Shown here piece by piece: positions 1 through 5,203 of a stretch of DNA of 5,248 bases (the stretch's first letter is position 1; every line of letters starts with the position of its first letter). The notes below the pieces were generated by a model. That model was given only the letters and a program-made list of their open reading frames with translations, was not told the DNA's origin and did not search any database. The translations under genes and the position numbers were made by a program. The stretch comes from CAYFVR01 sp964346545 (GTDB taxonomy: Bacteria; Desulfobacterota; Desulfobacteria; Desulfobacterales; Desulfococcaceae): assembly GCA_964346545.1 (NCBI GenBank), contig CAYFVR010000290.1, positions 1 to 5,248 on the forward strand. Direction: 5' to 3'.

Positions 1-111
1 GCCGTTGGGACCGGCGATGCCGAAAATTTGTCCCGGCCTCACATGGAAGTCCAGGTCGTTGACCGCGACCAGTTCGCCGAATTTTTTGGTGAGATGTTCC
101 GCCTTGAGCAT
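1..111 (-). CDS. ABC transporter ATP-binding protein, N-terminal part (cut by window edge)
   Basis: Only the first 37 codons are present; the gene continues past the left edge. They begin MLKAEHLTKKFGELVAVNDL and reach FGIAGPNG (residues 30-37), the start of the Walker A P-loop (normally GPNGAGKTT). The opening 'L-T-K-x-F-G-x-L-V-A-V-N-D' is typical of LivG/LivF-like ATPases of branched-chain amino acid type importers, which energise uptake at the inner face of the cytoplasmic membrane. Fold assignment is secure; the substrate is not readable from this fragment. The start is chosen because AAGGGAGA lies just upstream as a Shine-Dalgarno sequence. It follows the GntR-family gene after 33 bases on the same strand, so co-transcription and control by that regulator are likely (inference). 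Confidence 0.85.
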   Translation of the reverse strand, partial: MLKAEHLTKKFGELVAVNDLDFHVRPGQIFGIAGPNG

Positions 112-144
112 GGGGTCTCCCTTTTCGGAGGTACGGTGCGGCAT

Positions 145-957
145 TTATTTGGAGTCGCCGTTGGAACCGGCGACGGTTTGCTTCAACGCGCCGGATAGAA
201 ACTCGGTGGAGCCCCGATCGATCCGATCGATCCGCTCTGCCCGCTCGCGAATGCAACTTCGCAGCATGATGTAATGGCTGCCGATGGAGGAGAGGGCTTT
301 CATGGGCTCCTCGGCGGCGATGTCCTCCGCCGTTTCCACCCAGTTGGACAGGGTCTTTTCCCGGTACTCCGGCGTTTCGTACAGCGCGTGGTCCAGGGAG
401 GAAAAGCCGAGCTGGATGGCGGTCATAATCCATTCAAAGATGGGGTTCTTGGCCATTTTGGCGAATTGGAGGTTGAGCGCCCGATCTTTTTCGATGAGGA
501 CCTCCTCGTCGAGTTCCGATCGCTGCAAGGCCGCGTAGAGTTGCCGGGTCTGCCGGACCAGCTGCGCCTTCTCTTCCCGGCTCCCCCGGGCGATGGCCAG
601 CAGCGTGATGGTGTGGTCGATGGTCTCCCGAAACTCGATGAGGTTTTCCGGGGGCACCTGCCGCTGGGCCAGGAACAGGGCCAGAGACTCGCTGGCGAAC
701 GTTACCTCCACTTGACGAACGAAGGCGCCGCCCTTGGCGCCTTTGCGGACCTCGATGATTCCCTTTTGTTTCAGCGCGCCCAGGGCTTCCCGAATCACGC
801 CCCGGCCGGTTTGGAAGTTTCCCTGAAGCTCTCGTTCGCTGGGCAGGCGTTCGCCGGGGCGGATTTCCCCGGACAAAATCGCCGCCTCGATCTGAAGGGC
901 GACGTCCTCGCCGGCGCGGCCCACCTGGGCCGGTGTGAATCGGGTGCCGTTTTCCAT
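145..957 (-). CDS. GntR-family transcriptional regulator, FadR/FCD subfamily
   Basis: A 270-residue DNA-binding regulator of usual FadR-subfamily size (about 230-270). Residues 15-82 form the GntR winged helix: 'ILSGEIRPGERLPSERELQ' (27-45), the recognition helix region 'TGRGVIREALGALKQKG' (50-66) and the wing 'IIEVRKGAKGGAFV' (67-80). Residues about 104-240 fit the all-helical FCD ligand-binding domain. FCD proteins usually bind a metal through D-x3-H plus two more His. Here D158 and H228 are present, but N162 and N205 sit where His is expected, so metal binding may be lost (inference from remembered family pattern). The longer in-frame Met at 1068 was rejected: the start at 957 has AGGGA about 10 bases upstream, and the extra 37 residues do not resemble the family and run through the operator region. 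The last residues contain a small RIDRID repeat from a 9-bp duplication. It lies upstream of the ABC ATPase gene and probably regulates it and itself. The effector is unknown. Confidence 0.9.
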   Translation of the reverse strand: MENGTRFTPAQVGRAGEDVALQIEAAILSGEIRPGERLPSERELQGNFQTGRGVIREALGALKQKGIIEVRKGAKGGAFVRQVEVTFASESLALFLAQRQVPPENLIEFRETIDHTITLLAIARGSREEKAQLVRQTRQLYAALQRSELDEEVLIEKDRALNLQFAKMAKNPIFEWIMTAIQLGFSSLDHALYETPEYREKTLSNWVETAEDIAAEEPMKALSSIGSHYIMLRSCIRERAERIDRIDRGSTEFLSGALKQTVAGSNGDSK

Positions 958-1018
958 GGTTCTGATTCCCTGAATGCGTCCCGAACCGCGCCGATTTTGG
1001 GGCGTCGGATGGGGTCGC

Positions 1019-1034
1019 AAATGGTCCGACAATT
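1019..1034. promoter_or_regulatory. Putative GntR/FadR-type operator, site 1
   Basis: AAATGGTCCGACAATT contains TGGTC-C-GACAA, an imperfect palindrome with one mismatch between the arms. It closely matches the known E. coli FadR site core TGGTCCGACCA. It lies 62-77 bases upstream of the regulator's start codon, downstream of the proposed promoter, where bound protein could block transcription. Assignment to the local regulator is inference. Confidence 0.5.
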
Positions 1035-1040
1035 CAAGTT

Positions 1041-1054
1041 TAATGGTCGGATAT
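1041..1054. promoter_or_regulatory. Putative GntR/FadR-type operator, site 2 (14-bp repeat copy 1)
   Basis: TAATGGTCGGATAT, identical over 14 bases to the copy at 1167-1180. It shares TGGTCnGAYAW with site 1, only 19 bases away. It sits in the leader of the GntR-family gene. Exact recurrence plus similarity to FadR-family half sites supports an operator role. Confidence 0.5.
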
Positions 1055-1114
1055 ATAGATTTCGCCAATGCCGATTCCCAGCATTTTTAGGTTTTCTCCC
1101 GACTTGAAAGCGAA

Positions 1115-1143
1115 ATTATACCCACATTTTGCCGGAATTTTGT
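1115..1143 (-). promoter_or_regulatory. Putative promoter of the GntR-ABC operon
   Basis: Read on the minus strand, TATAAT at 1120-1115 is a perfect -10 hexamer within an AT-richer stretch. At 17-base spacing the -35 position reads ACAAAA (1143-1138), a poor match, so this would need activation or be a moderate promoter. The transcript would start near 1108 and have a leader of about 150 bases carrying two operator-like elements. A second elongated operator copy lies upstream at 1167-1180. Confidence 0.45.
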
Positions 1144-1166
1144 TTGTCTGCGGAGTTCGTCTTGGA

Positions 1167-1180
1167 TAATGGTCGGATAT
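1167..1180. promoter_or_regulatory. Putative GntR/FadR-type operator, site 3 (14-bp repeat copy 2)
   Basis: Exact second copy of TAATGGTCGGATAT, 126 bases from the first. It lies just upstream of the -35 region of the proposed GntR promoter. With the leader sites it brackets the promoter, an arrangement compatible with repression by looping or with combined control (inference). Confidence 0.45.
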
Positions 1181-1260
1181 TTATTCCATATGAATGACGT
1201 TTGTCAATGGCCGGGAGGAATTTTTTTTCGGTTCAATGGATTTGGTGGTGCGGAAATCGC

Positions 1261-1312
1261 CGTCAAACGAAACGGCCGCCGGGAACCATCCCGGCGGCCG
1301 TTTCGTTTGACG
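1261..1312 (-). terminator. Strong stem-loop, likely transcription terminator
   Basis: Two perfectly complementary 24-base arms (1261-1284 and 1289-1312) flank a 4-base loop. The stem core is CGGCCGCCGGGA/TCCCGGCGGCCG, flanked by AAACGAAA on one side and TTTCGTTT on the other, giving a T-rich 3' stem end in both directions. It lies 17 bases beyond the stop of the small frame at 1330, so it most likely ends the minus-strand transcript from the Cys-rich protein gene. That insulates the GntR operon downstream. No plus-strand gene reaches it. There is no uninterrupted T run, so efficiency is uncertain. Confidence 0.7.
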
Positions 1313-1329
1313 CGTTGGGAAAAAGCCGT

Positions 1330-1461
1330 CTACGCCGGCCGATCCCCCGCGAAGGCGATGCTGGCGGAGCTGATGACCACGATGACCGAGCCGACGTTGT
1401 GGACGATGGCGCCCAAAATGGGAGAAATAATCCCCGTCCCCCCGGCGGAATGTCTTTCCAT
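1330..1461 (-). pseudogene. Fragment resembling the C-terminus of a heavy-metal P-type ATPase
   Basis: A 43-residue frame starts MERHSAGGTG and continues 'IISPILGAIVHNVGSVIVV' (residues 11-29), then ISSASIAF, and ends at TAG. The pattern 'P-x2-G-A-x2-H-N-x-G-S-x3-V' strongly recalls the last transmembrane helix of P1B-type metal ATPases, where it sits at the very end of a protein of 600-800 residues. All catalytic parts (DKTGT, GDGxND) are absent. A stop lies directly before this ATG, but the frame starting at 1508 (MIGRFAHPGAYRDLFEW), whose start overlaps the stop of the Cys-rich gene, would join this one if the run of six Gs had one more G. It may be a recombination remnant, a frameshifted small membrane protein, or an intact small hydrophobic peptide. 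The ATPase resemblance is from memory of the family. Confidence 0.4.
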
Positions 1462-1504
1462 TCAAACAGATCGCGGTAGGCCCCGGGATGGGCGAACCGG
1501 CCGA

Positions 1505-1741
1505 TCATGATTGGTCGTCCCGTTCCGCCATTTCATCCGCGATCTCTCCGGCGGTTCGGCTTCGAATGTCGGCGCAGTCGCCGGAGAACGGCGCGTCGGC
1601 GATGTCGCCACGGGCATTGGCGGCGCCGCAGCCCTCGCAACCGCAGCCGCAACTGCTTTTGGTCCGGGTGGACCGATAAAACCGCCGGCCGACGTAAACG
1701 GCGGCGGCCAGGATGATGAGGGCGACAATGAGGTTTTGCAT
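1505..1741 (-). CDS. Small Cys-rich single-TM protein, FeoB-associated type
   Basis: A 78-residue protein starting MQNLIVALIILAAAVYVGRR. Residues 3-17 form one membrane helix, followed by the basic stretch RRFYRSTRTK, then a Cys cluster C31-G-C33-G-C35-E-G-C38 and a later C56. This order (short N-terminal helix, basic linker, C-x-C-x-C-x2-C) fits the FeoB-associated Cys-rich membrane protein family (PF12669), usually 45-80 residues and encoded next to feoB, with a suggested role in ferrous iron uptake or metal/redox handling. No feoA or feoB is in this window. The start at 1741 is preferred over an upstream in-frame ATG (1849) because GGAG precedes it by about 10 bases and the helix then begins at the N-terminus as in the family. 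The acidic C-terminal tail is longer than usual. A promoter with a palindromic site lies upstream. Confidence 0.7.
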   Translation of the reverse strand: MQNLIVALIILAAAVYVGRRFYRSTRTKSSCGCGCEGCGAANARGDIADAPFSGDCADIRSRTAGEIADEMAERDDQS

Positions 1742-1835
1742 GGAATGATGACTCCGAAAAAAAGGCCGGGCGCGGAACCACGGGCGTCCGGGATTCGGGT
1801 TTTCGAAAGCGTTCGCGAAATCTGGCCGTCGGATT

Positions 1836-1851
1836 GTTTGATATATCAAAC
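1836..1851. promoter_or_regulatory. 16-bp perfect palindrome, putative operator
   Basis: GTTTGATATATCAAAC is a perfect 16-bp inverted repeat without spacer. It covers the proposed -10 region of the Cys-rich gene's promoter, so a bound dimeric regulator would block it. The TTGATATATCAA core resembles sites of small winged-helix regulators such as the ArsR/SmtB type. No such regulator is encoded here, and the identity is unknown. Confidence 0.55.
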
Positions 1852-1866
1852 TTTATTCTAGGTCAA
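1838..1866 (-). promoter_or_regulatory. Putative promoter of the Cys-rich protein gene
   Basis: On the minus strand TTGACC (1866-1861, 5/6 to the -35 consensus) is followed after 17 bases by TATCAA (1843-1838, 4/6), or after 15 bases by TATATC. The -10 region lies inside the 16-bp palindrome. The leader to the start codon at 1741 is about 90 bases, GC-rich, with no clear riboswitch-like fold. Confidence 0.45.
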
Positions 1867-1874
1867 ACTAAATT

Positions 1875-1887
1875 TTGGTGCGACCAA
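1875..1887. promoter_or_regulatory. Perfect FadR/GntR-type palindrome TTGGT-GCG-ACCAA
   Basis: Two perfectly complementary 5-base arms flank GCG. The TGGTnnnACCA pattern is the classic FadR-subfamily operator core and differs from the E. coli FadR core at one base. It sits 8 bases upstream of the proposed -35 box of the Cys-rich gene, a position suited to control. It may link this gene to the FCD regulator at 145-957 (inference). Confidence 0.5.
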
Positions 1888-2026
1888 TTTATGCCGCCAT
1901 GCAGGCGTTCATGTGCCTCGCCAATTTTGCTGCGCCCTTTGACGTTTCACCAAAGAAAACGGCGGCTCCCGAAAGACCAAGGGGGTTCCCGAAGACCCCG
2001 GTCCGTGCCCGTCCAAGCGACTGCGC

Positions 2027-2509
2027 CTATCCCCGCAGCCGCAGGGCCACTTCCGCCACCCGTTGCCCCAGCTTCTCGCCGTTTTCCAGCGCGCCCTTGT
2101 CCGGTGCGCCCACGCAGGCGGCGCCGTAATGGCCGGTGGCGGACAGCGGATCGCCGACGATCACCATGCCATAGATCAACAGCGCTTGAATGATGGACAT
2201 CATGGTCGTCTCCTTGCCGCCGGTGGGATCGCCCGCCGTGGCGAAGGTCGCGCCGACCTTGCCTTCCATCTTCTTCCGGACGCTTACGAAGTCGTCCAGC
2301 ACCTTTTTCAGCTCCGCCGCCATGGTGCCGAAATAGACCGGCGACCCGGCGACAAGGCCGTCGCATTCCAGGAAATCTTCCTTGGTCACGGTTTCCGGCG
2401 TTTTGGACACGGCCTCCGCGCCGTCCACCGAATCCACGCCTTTGGCCACCGCTTCCGCCAGCCGCCGGGTGTTTCCGCCGCGAGAATGATACAGCACCAG
2501 AATTTTCAT
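2027..2509 (-). CDS. Flavodoxin-fold FMN protein, WrbA-like NAD(P)H-dependent oxidoreductase
   Basis: A 160-residue protein of the flavodoxin/WrbA superfamily, cytosolic, expected to bind FMN and pass electrons to quinones or other acceptors. It begins MKILVLYHSRGGNTRRLAEA: strand 1 is followed by the FMN phosphate loop S9-R-G-G-N-T14. Residues 54-63 (AGSPVYFGTM) are the second FMN contact loop, close to WrbA 'GxPTxFGxM', followed by LKKVLD. Residues 91-104 (TAGDPTGGKETTMM) and 'LLIYGMVIVG' (110-119) correspond to the third FMN loop and following strand. It is shorter than WrbA (about 200 residues), so plain 'flavodoxin family protein' is the safe name. The start at 2509 has GGAGA upstream; the Met 15 codons earlier adds a non-conserved basic stretch. 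It is divergent from the sugar operon and 285 bases from the Cys-rich gene on the same strand. Confidence 0.85.
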   Translation of the reverse strand: MKILVLYHSRGGNTRRLAEAVAKGVDSVDGAEAVSKTPETVTKEDFLECDGLVAGSPVYFGTMAAELKKVLDDFVSVRKKMEGKVGATFATAGDPTGGKETTMMSIIQALLIYGMVIVGDPLSATGHYGAACVGAPDKGALENGEKLGQRVAEVALRLRG

Positions 2510-2547
2510 GTTTCGTCTCCGTTTGTTGGGGTTATGCCGTGGCAGAT

Positions 2548-2576
2548 TTGCCAATGGACTTTTTGAACCCTAAACA
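2548..2576 (+). promoter_or_regulatory. Possible promoter for the plus-strand sugar operon
   Basis: TTGCCA (2548-2553, 5/6 to the -35 consensus) is followed after exactly 17 bases by TAAACA (2571-2576, 3/6). It lies in the 275-base divergent region between the flavodoxin gene and the nucleotidyltransferase. The -10 match is weak and the leader would be about 200 bases. No operator-like palindrome or structured RNA was seen in the rest of this region. Confidence 0.25.
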
Positions 2577-2784
2577 CCGACCGGCCCAATGTCGAATCGA
2601 TGGAGGATCGTCGGCCCGGGACCGGGGAACGGGAAATCTTGTGCCTCGCCTGGGCGTTCTTCTTTCTGGAGCGGGGTCGATTCCCTCCATGCCGGGCGAC
2701 CGGGATTTCCTTTCCCGCTTGCCATTTCCAAGATGCTCTGATAGCCGGTTTCCGTGAAATCGGCAAGTTGAACGGGATGGGCGG

Positions 2785-3723
2785 ATGACGCTTTCTTTGG
2801 TGATTATGGCGGCGGGGCGGGGCAGCCGGTACGGCGGGCTGAAGCAGCTCGATCCGGTGGGGCCCTCCGGCGAAACGCTTTTGGAATATGCCCTTTTCGA
2901 CGCCCGCCGGGTCGGGTTTCGGCGAGCGGTGCTGGTGGTCCGAGCGGAGACCGGAAAAATGTTCCGGGAGCGGCTGTTGCCTCGACTTCCCGAGGATTTT
3001 CCCGTCTCCCTGGCGTTTCAGAAGCCAGCCGGTTCTCCAAATCGCGAAAAGCCGTGGGGGACGGGCCATGCCGTTCTCGCCGCCGCAAATTCGGTGGACG
3101 GCCCCTTCGCCCTTTGCAACGCGGACGATTTTTATGGGCCGGAAGCGTTCCAAATTCTTTCGGATTCCATTCTGAGTTTTCCGCCGGACGGAACCGATTT
3201 CACCCTGGTCGGCTATCCCCTTCGCGAAACCCTTTCCTCCGAAGGACCCGTTTCCCGGGCGGTCTGCGAGACGGACGAGGACGGATTTCTCGCCGGGCTT
3301 GCGGAACATGTCGGGATCGCCTTGGAGCGAGGTCACGCGGGCGACCCTATTCAATCCTTGCGGGGCGAGCGGCCGGTTTTGCTTCAAGGCGACGAGACGG
3401 TCACCATGAACCTGTGGGGATTTACGCCGGCGGTTTTTCCATTGCTGAAAGACCGCTTCCAACGTTTTTTGGACCGGTTGGGCGATTCTCCGGACGCGGA
3501 GTTCTTTCTGCCGGACGCGGTGGGCGACATGGTCCGAACCGGCGACGCCCGGGTCCGGCCGCGTTCCGGCGGCCGGGGCTGGTTTGGGTTGACCCACCCG
3601 GGAGACCGGGCGCGGGCGGTCTTGCGGCTTGCGGAATTGACGGCCCGAGGCGTCTATCCAAGTCCCCTTTGGCCAAGTCCCCTTTGGCCAAATCCCCTTT
3701 GGCCAAGCCCGCCGTGGAAATGA
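2785..3723 (+). CDS. Sugar-phosphate nucleotidyltransferase (NTP_transferase family)
   Basis: A 312-residue GT-A/Rossmann-like nucleotidyltransferase, expected to couple a sugar-1-phosphate with an NTP to make an activated sugar in the cytoplasm. The N-terminus MTLSLVIMAAGRGSRYGG carries the nucleotide-binding G-x-G-S-R loop, followed by K20-Q-L-D and 'GPSGETLLEY'. P90-W-G-T-G-H-A precedes the metal-binding region 'CNADDFYG' (111-118). 'VTMNLWGF' (206-213) and 'SPDAEFFLPDAV' (near 235-246) are further conserved blocks of this subgroup, often annotated only as 'nucleotidyltransferase'. The sugar and NTP cannot be read from sequence. The C-terminus is odd: after 'LTARGVY' come four near-identical pentapeptides PSPLW, PSPLW, PNPLW, PSPPW and a final K. 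A GGGATGG stretch lies about 5 bases before the start. Its stop overlaps the next gene's start (ATGA), so translational coupling is likely. Confidence 0.85.
   Translation: MTLSLVIMAAGRGSRYGGLKQLDPVGPSGETLLEYALFDARRVGFRRAVLVVRAETGKMFRERLLPRLPEDFPVSLAFQKPAGSPNREKPWGTGHAVLAAANSVDGPFALCNADDFYGPEAFQILSDSILSFPPDGTDFTLVGYPLRETLSSEGPVSRAVCETDEDGFLAGLAEHVGIALERGHAGDPIQSLRGERPVLLQGDETVTMNLWGFTPAVFPLLKDRFQRFLDRLGDSPDAEFFLPDAVGDMVRTGDARVRPRSGGRGWFGLTHPGDRARAVLRLAELTARGVYPSPLWPSPLWPNPLWPSPPWK
3658..3717 (+). repeat. 15-bp tandem repeat, four units, in the nucleotidyltransferase 3' end
   Basis: The unit CCAAGTCCCCTTTGG occurs exactly at 3658-3672 and 3673-3687, with one change at 3688-3702, and as a degenerate fourth copy (11 of 15 matching) at 3703-3717. 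Unit length is five codons, so copy-number change keeps the frame and only varies the number of P-[SN]-P-L-W pentapeptides. Unit junctions form the palindrome TTGGCCAA. The array ends three bases before the stop/start overlap with the next gene. Confidence 0.9.
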
Positions 3724-5096
3724 ATCGGCCGAACGCCTCCGGCCCCGTGGTCTTCATGCCCCACTACCACGAGGCGATTCATACCTTCCGCCCCGTTTCG
3801 GACCTGCTGGCGGCGGACGGGATTCCCGTTCTCTATCTGCTGGAAAACCGGGATCGGGTTTCCCCCGGCGTTTGCGAAAAATTCGGACTGCCGTGGCGGC
3901 GAATTCCGCCGTTCAAATGGGGGCGTCATCTTCGCGGCGGTTCGTTGGCTTTTTTCCGGGAGAGCCATCGAGCCTGGCGGTTCATCAGGGAATTCATGGA
4001 AACGATCCGTCCTTCCGCGCTGGTGATGACCGACGACCGCCGCTTTGTGGAATCGCTCCTGGTGGCCGAGGCCCGTCGGCGGAAAATCTTCTCCCTCGTG
4101 GTGATGTGGGCCGCCACCAATCCGCCGGGGATCATGACCGAATGGCGGGAGCGGGCGACCTACAACCGATCCCTGGAAACGCCGGCGGGGCGGATTCGGG
4201 CCGCGATGGTCCGCCCGATTGTCCAAGGGATCGCGCCCCAGGCGCTGCGGCGGGGACCGGACGGGCGGCGGTTGCTTTGGCAGCCGCTTTCGGCGATTCT
4301 TGCCATGGCGGGGCTGGGCTGCTATCCTCGCCATCCGTGGGTGCTGGGCGGCGGATGGGCGGACGCCGTGGCGGTGGTTGGCGGGCGGTACCGCGATGTA
4401 ATCGCCGCCGAGGGCGTCCCCGCTTCCAAAATCCACGTCACCGGCCATCCCCGCCATGATCGAACGGTTCGGGACGGACTCCGATGGCGATGGCGGGAGC
4501 GGGACCCAATCCGCCGGGAGATCGGCGTTCCGAAGGACGGTCGGCTGGTCGTGCTGGCCGCGCCGCCGGTGGCCCACATTCTCCAGGGAACCCGGGCCGG
4601 CCACATCGCGCCGGAAACCATGGCGGGGTATCTCCGAAACGTTGTCGCGGCGCTGCTGTCGCTGGGCGCGGACGCCCATCTGGCGGTCAAAGTGCATCCC
4701 CGGGACGCGGATTTGCCGCTTTCCTGGTTGGAGGGTCACGACCGGGAATTTTCCGTCGTCCGAAATAGGGAGGCGGCCCGCCTGATTGCGGCGGGCGACC
4801 TGTTGGTCTGCCAGGGTTCCTCGGTGGTTTTCGACGCCCACCTGCTGGACGTGCCGACCGTGACTTTCGATTTCTTTCGCACGCCCGGATACGACATGTG
4901 GGCCAAGGCCGGCGGGGTTCTGCACGTCACCGATCCGGCGGCCTTTTCGGAGACGGTTCGACATGCGATGGACGATCCCGAAACCCGGCGACGGCTGGCG
5001 GCGGAGCGGGAAGAATTCCGGCGGACGCATTTGCGGGATGATGGGAGGGCGACGGAACGGATTGTCGGGTTGATTCGAAGGCGAATGGGACGGTGA
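3720..5096 (+). CDS. GT-B-like glycosyltransferase / CDP-glycerol-type transferase
   Basis: A 458-residue protein of two Rossmann-like halves with no signal peptide. The N-terminal half opens 'VVFMPHYHEAIHTFRPVSDL' (10-29) followed by 'DGIPVLYLLENRDR', and includes 'VMTDDRRFVESLLVAEARRR' (102-121). The C-terminal half has 'VTGHPRHD' (240-247), 'VKVHPRD' (323-329) and 'CQGSSVVFDAHLLDVPTV' (364-381). H-P-R after a strand, then G-S-S plus a D/E-A-x5-P-T-V block, is the donor-binding pattern seen in CDP-glycerol glycerophosphotransferases, UDP-GlcNAc 2-epimerases and several capsule glycosyltransferases. It therefore probably transfers a nucleotide-activated sugar or polyol phosphate onto a surface glycan; the exact family is uncertain. 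The frame is open for 222 more codons upstream, but the start at 3720 is chosen because it overlaps the preceding stop (ATGA) and everything before it is the nucleotidyltransferase in another frame. Confidence 0.75.
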   Translation: MNRPNASGPVVFMPHYHEAIHTFRPVSDLLAADGIPVLYLLENRDRVSPGVCEKFGLPWRRIPPFKWGRHLRGGSLAFFRESHRAWRFIREFMETIRPSALVMTDDRRFVESLLVAEARRRKIFSLVVMWAATNPPGIMTEWRERATYNRSLETPAGRIRAAMVRPIVQGIAPQALRRGPDGRRLLWQPLSAILAMAGLGCYPRHPWVLGGGWADAVAVVGGRYRDVIAAEGVPASKIHVTGHPRHDRTVRDGLRWRWRERDPIRREIGVPKDGRLVVLAAPPVAHILQGTRAGHIAPETMAGYLRNVVAALLSLGADAHLAVKVHPRDADLPLSWLEGHDREFSVVRNREAARLIAAGDLLVCQGSSVVFDAHLLDVPTVTFDFFRTPGYDMWAKAGGVLHVTDPAAFSETVRHAMDDPETRRRLAAEREEFRRTHLRDDGRATERIVGLIRRRMGR

Positions 5097-5146
5097 TTTT
5101 CGAGGGCATACGATCGTTCCGCGCCGAATTTTGGGCATTTCGTCCT

Positions 5147-5172
5147 TCGTAGGTACAGGGACGCCCCTACGA
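5147..5172. repeat. Small inverted repeat, REP-like hairpin
   Basis: Arms TCGTAGG (5147-5153) and CCTACGA (5166-5172) flank a 12-base loop, TACAGGGACGCC. Together they resemble the 'GTAGGGGCG' family of short dispersed palindromes found between genes in many GC-rich genomes (from memory). It lies in the 107-base gap between the transferase and the NeuB-type gene. It could also act as a weak transcript-end hairpin, but no T tract follows. Confidence 0.4.
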
Positions 5173-5203
5173 CTGTTATCCCCATACTTATTATCGGAGA
5201 AAA

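Noticed and set aside
216..234. GATCGATCC duplication near the 3' end of the GntR gene
   Set aside because: Only two 9-bp copies inside a coding region, giving RIDRID; too small to suggest a function.
958..1068. N-terminal extension of the GntR protein to the ATG at 1068
   Set aside because: The added residues do not match the family, the segment contains operator-like sites, and the start at 957 has a better Shine-Dalgarno sequence.
274..1107. Long plus-strand open frame of 277 codons opposite the GntR gene
   Set aside because: It is antisense to a clearly recognisable regulator and shows no family motif. GC-rich codon bias commonly leaves the opposite strand open.
1169..1510. Plus-strand 113-codon frame across the terminator region
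   Set aside because: It reads through a perfect 24-bp stem-loop and antisense to the ATPase-like fragment; no family resemblance.
1888..2026. Terminator or small gene downstream of the flavodoxin
   Set aside because: Only a weak GGGG/CCCC pairing near 1980-2000 and no T tract; small open frames here lack ribosome sites and family features.
2506..3597. Minus-strand 363-codon frame opposite the nucleotidyltransferase
   Set aside because: It covers conserved nucleotidyltransferase motifs on the other strand, has a low-complexity basic composition, and has no recognisable domain.
3054..3719. Upstream in-frame extension of the transferase (222 extra codons)
   Set aside because: It overlaps the nucleotidyltransferase entirely in a second frame, is Arg/Gly-rich, and the ATGA-coupled start at 3720 gives a protein beginning with a natural first strand.
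3654..5138. Minus-strand 494-codon frame opposite the transferase
   Set aside because: Composition is rich in R, P, G and H as expected for a shadow frame; the sense protein has coherent GT-B-like motifs.
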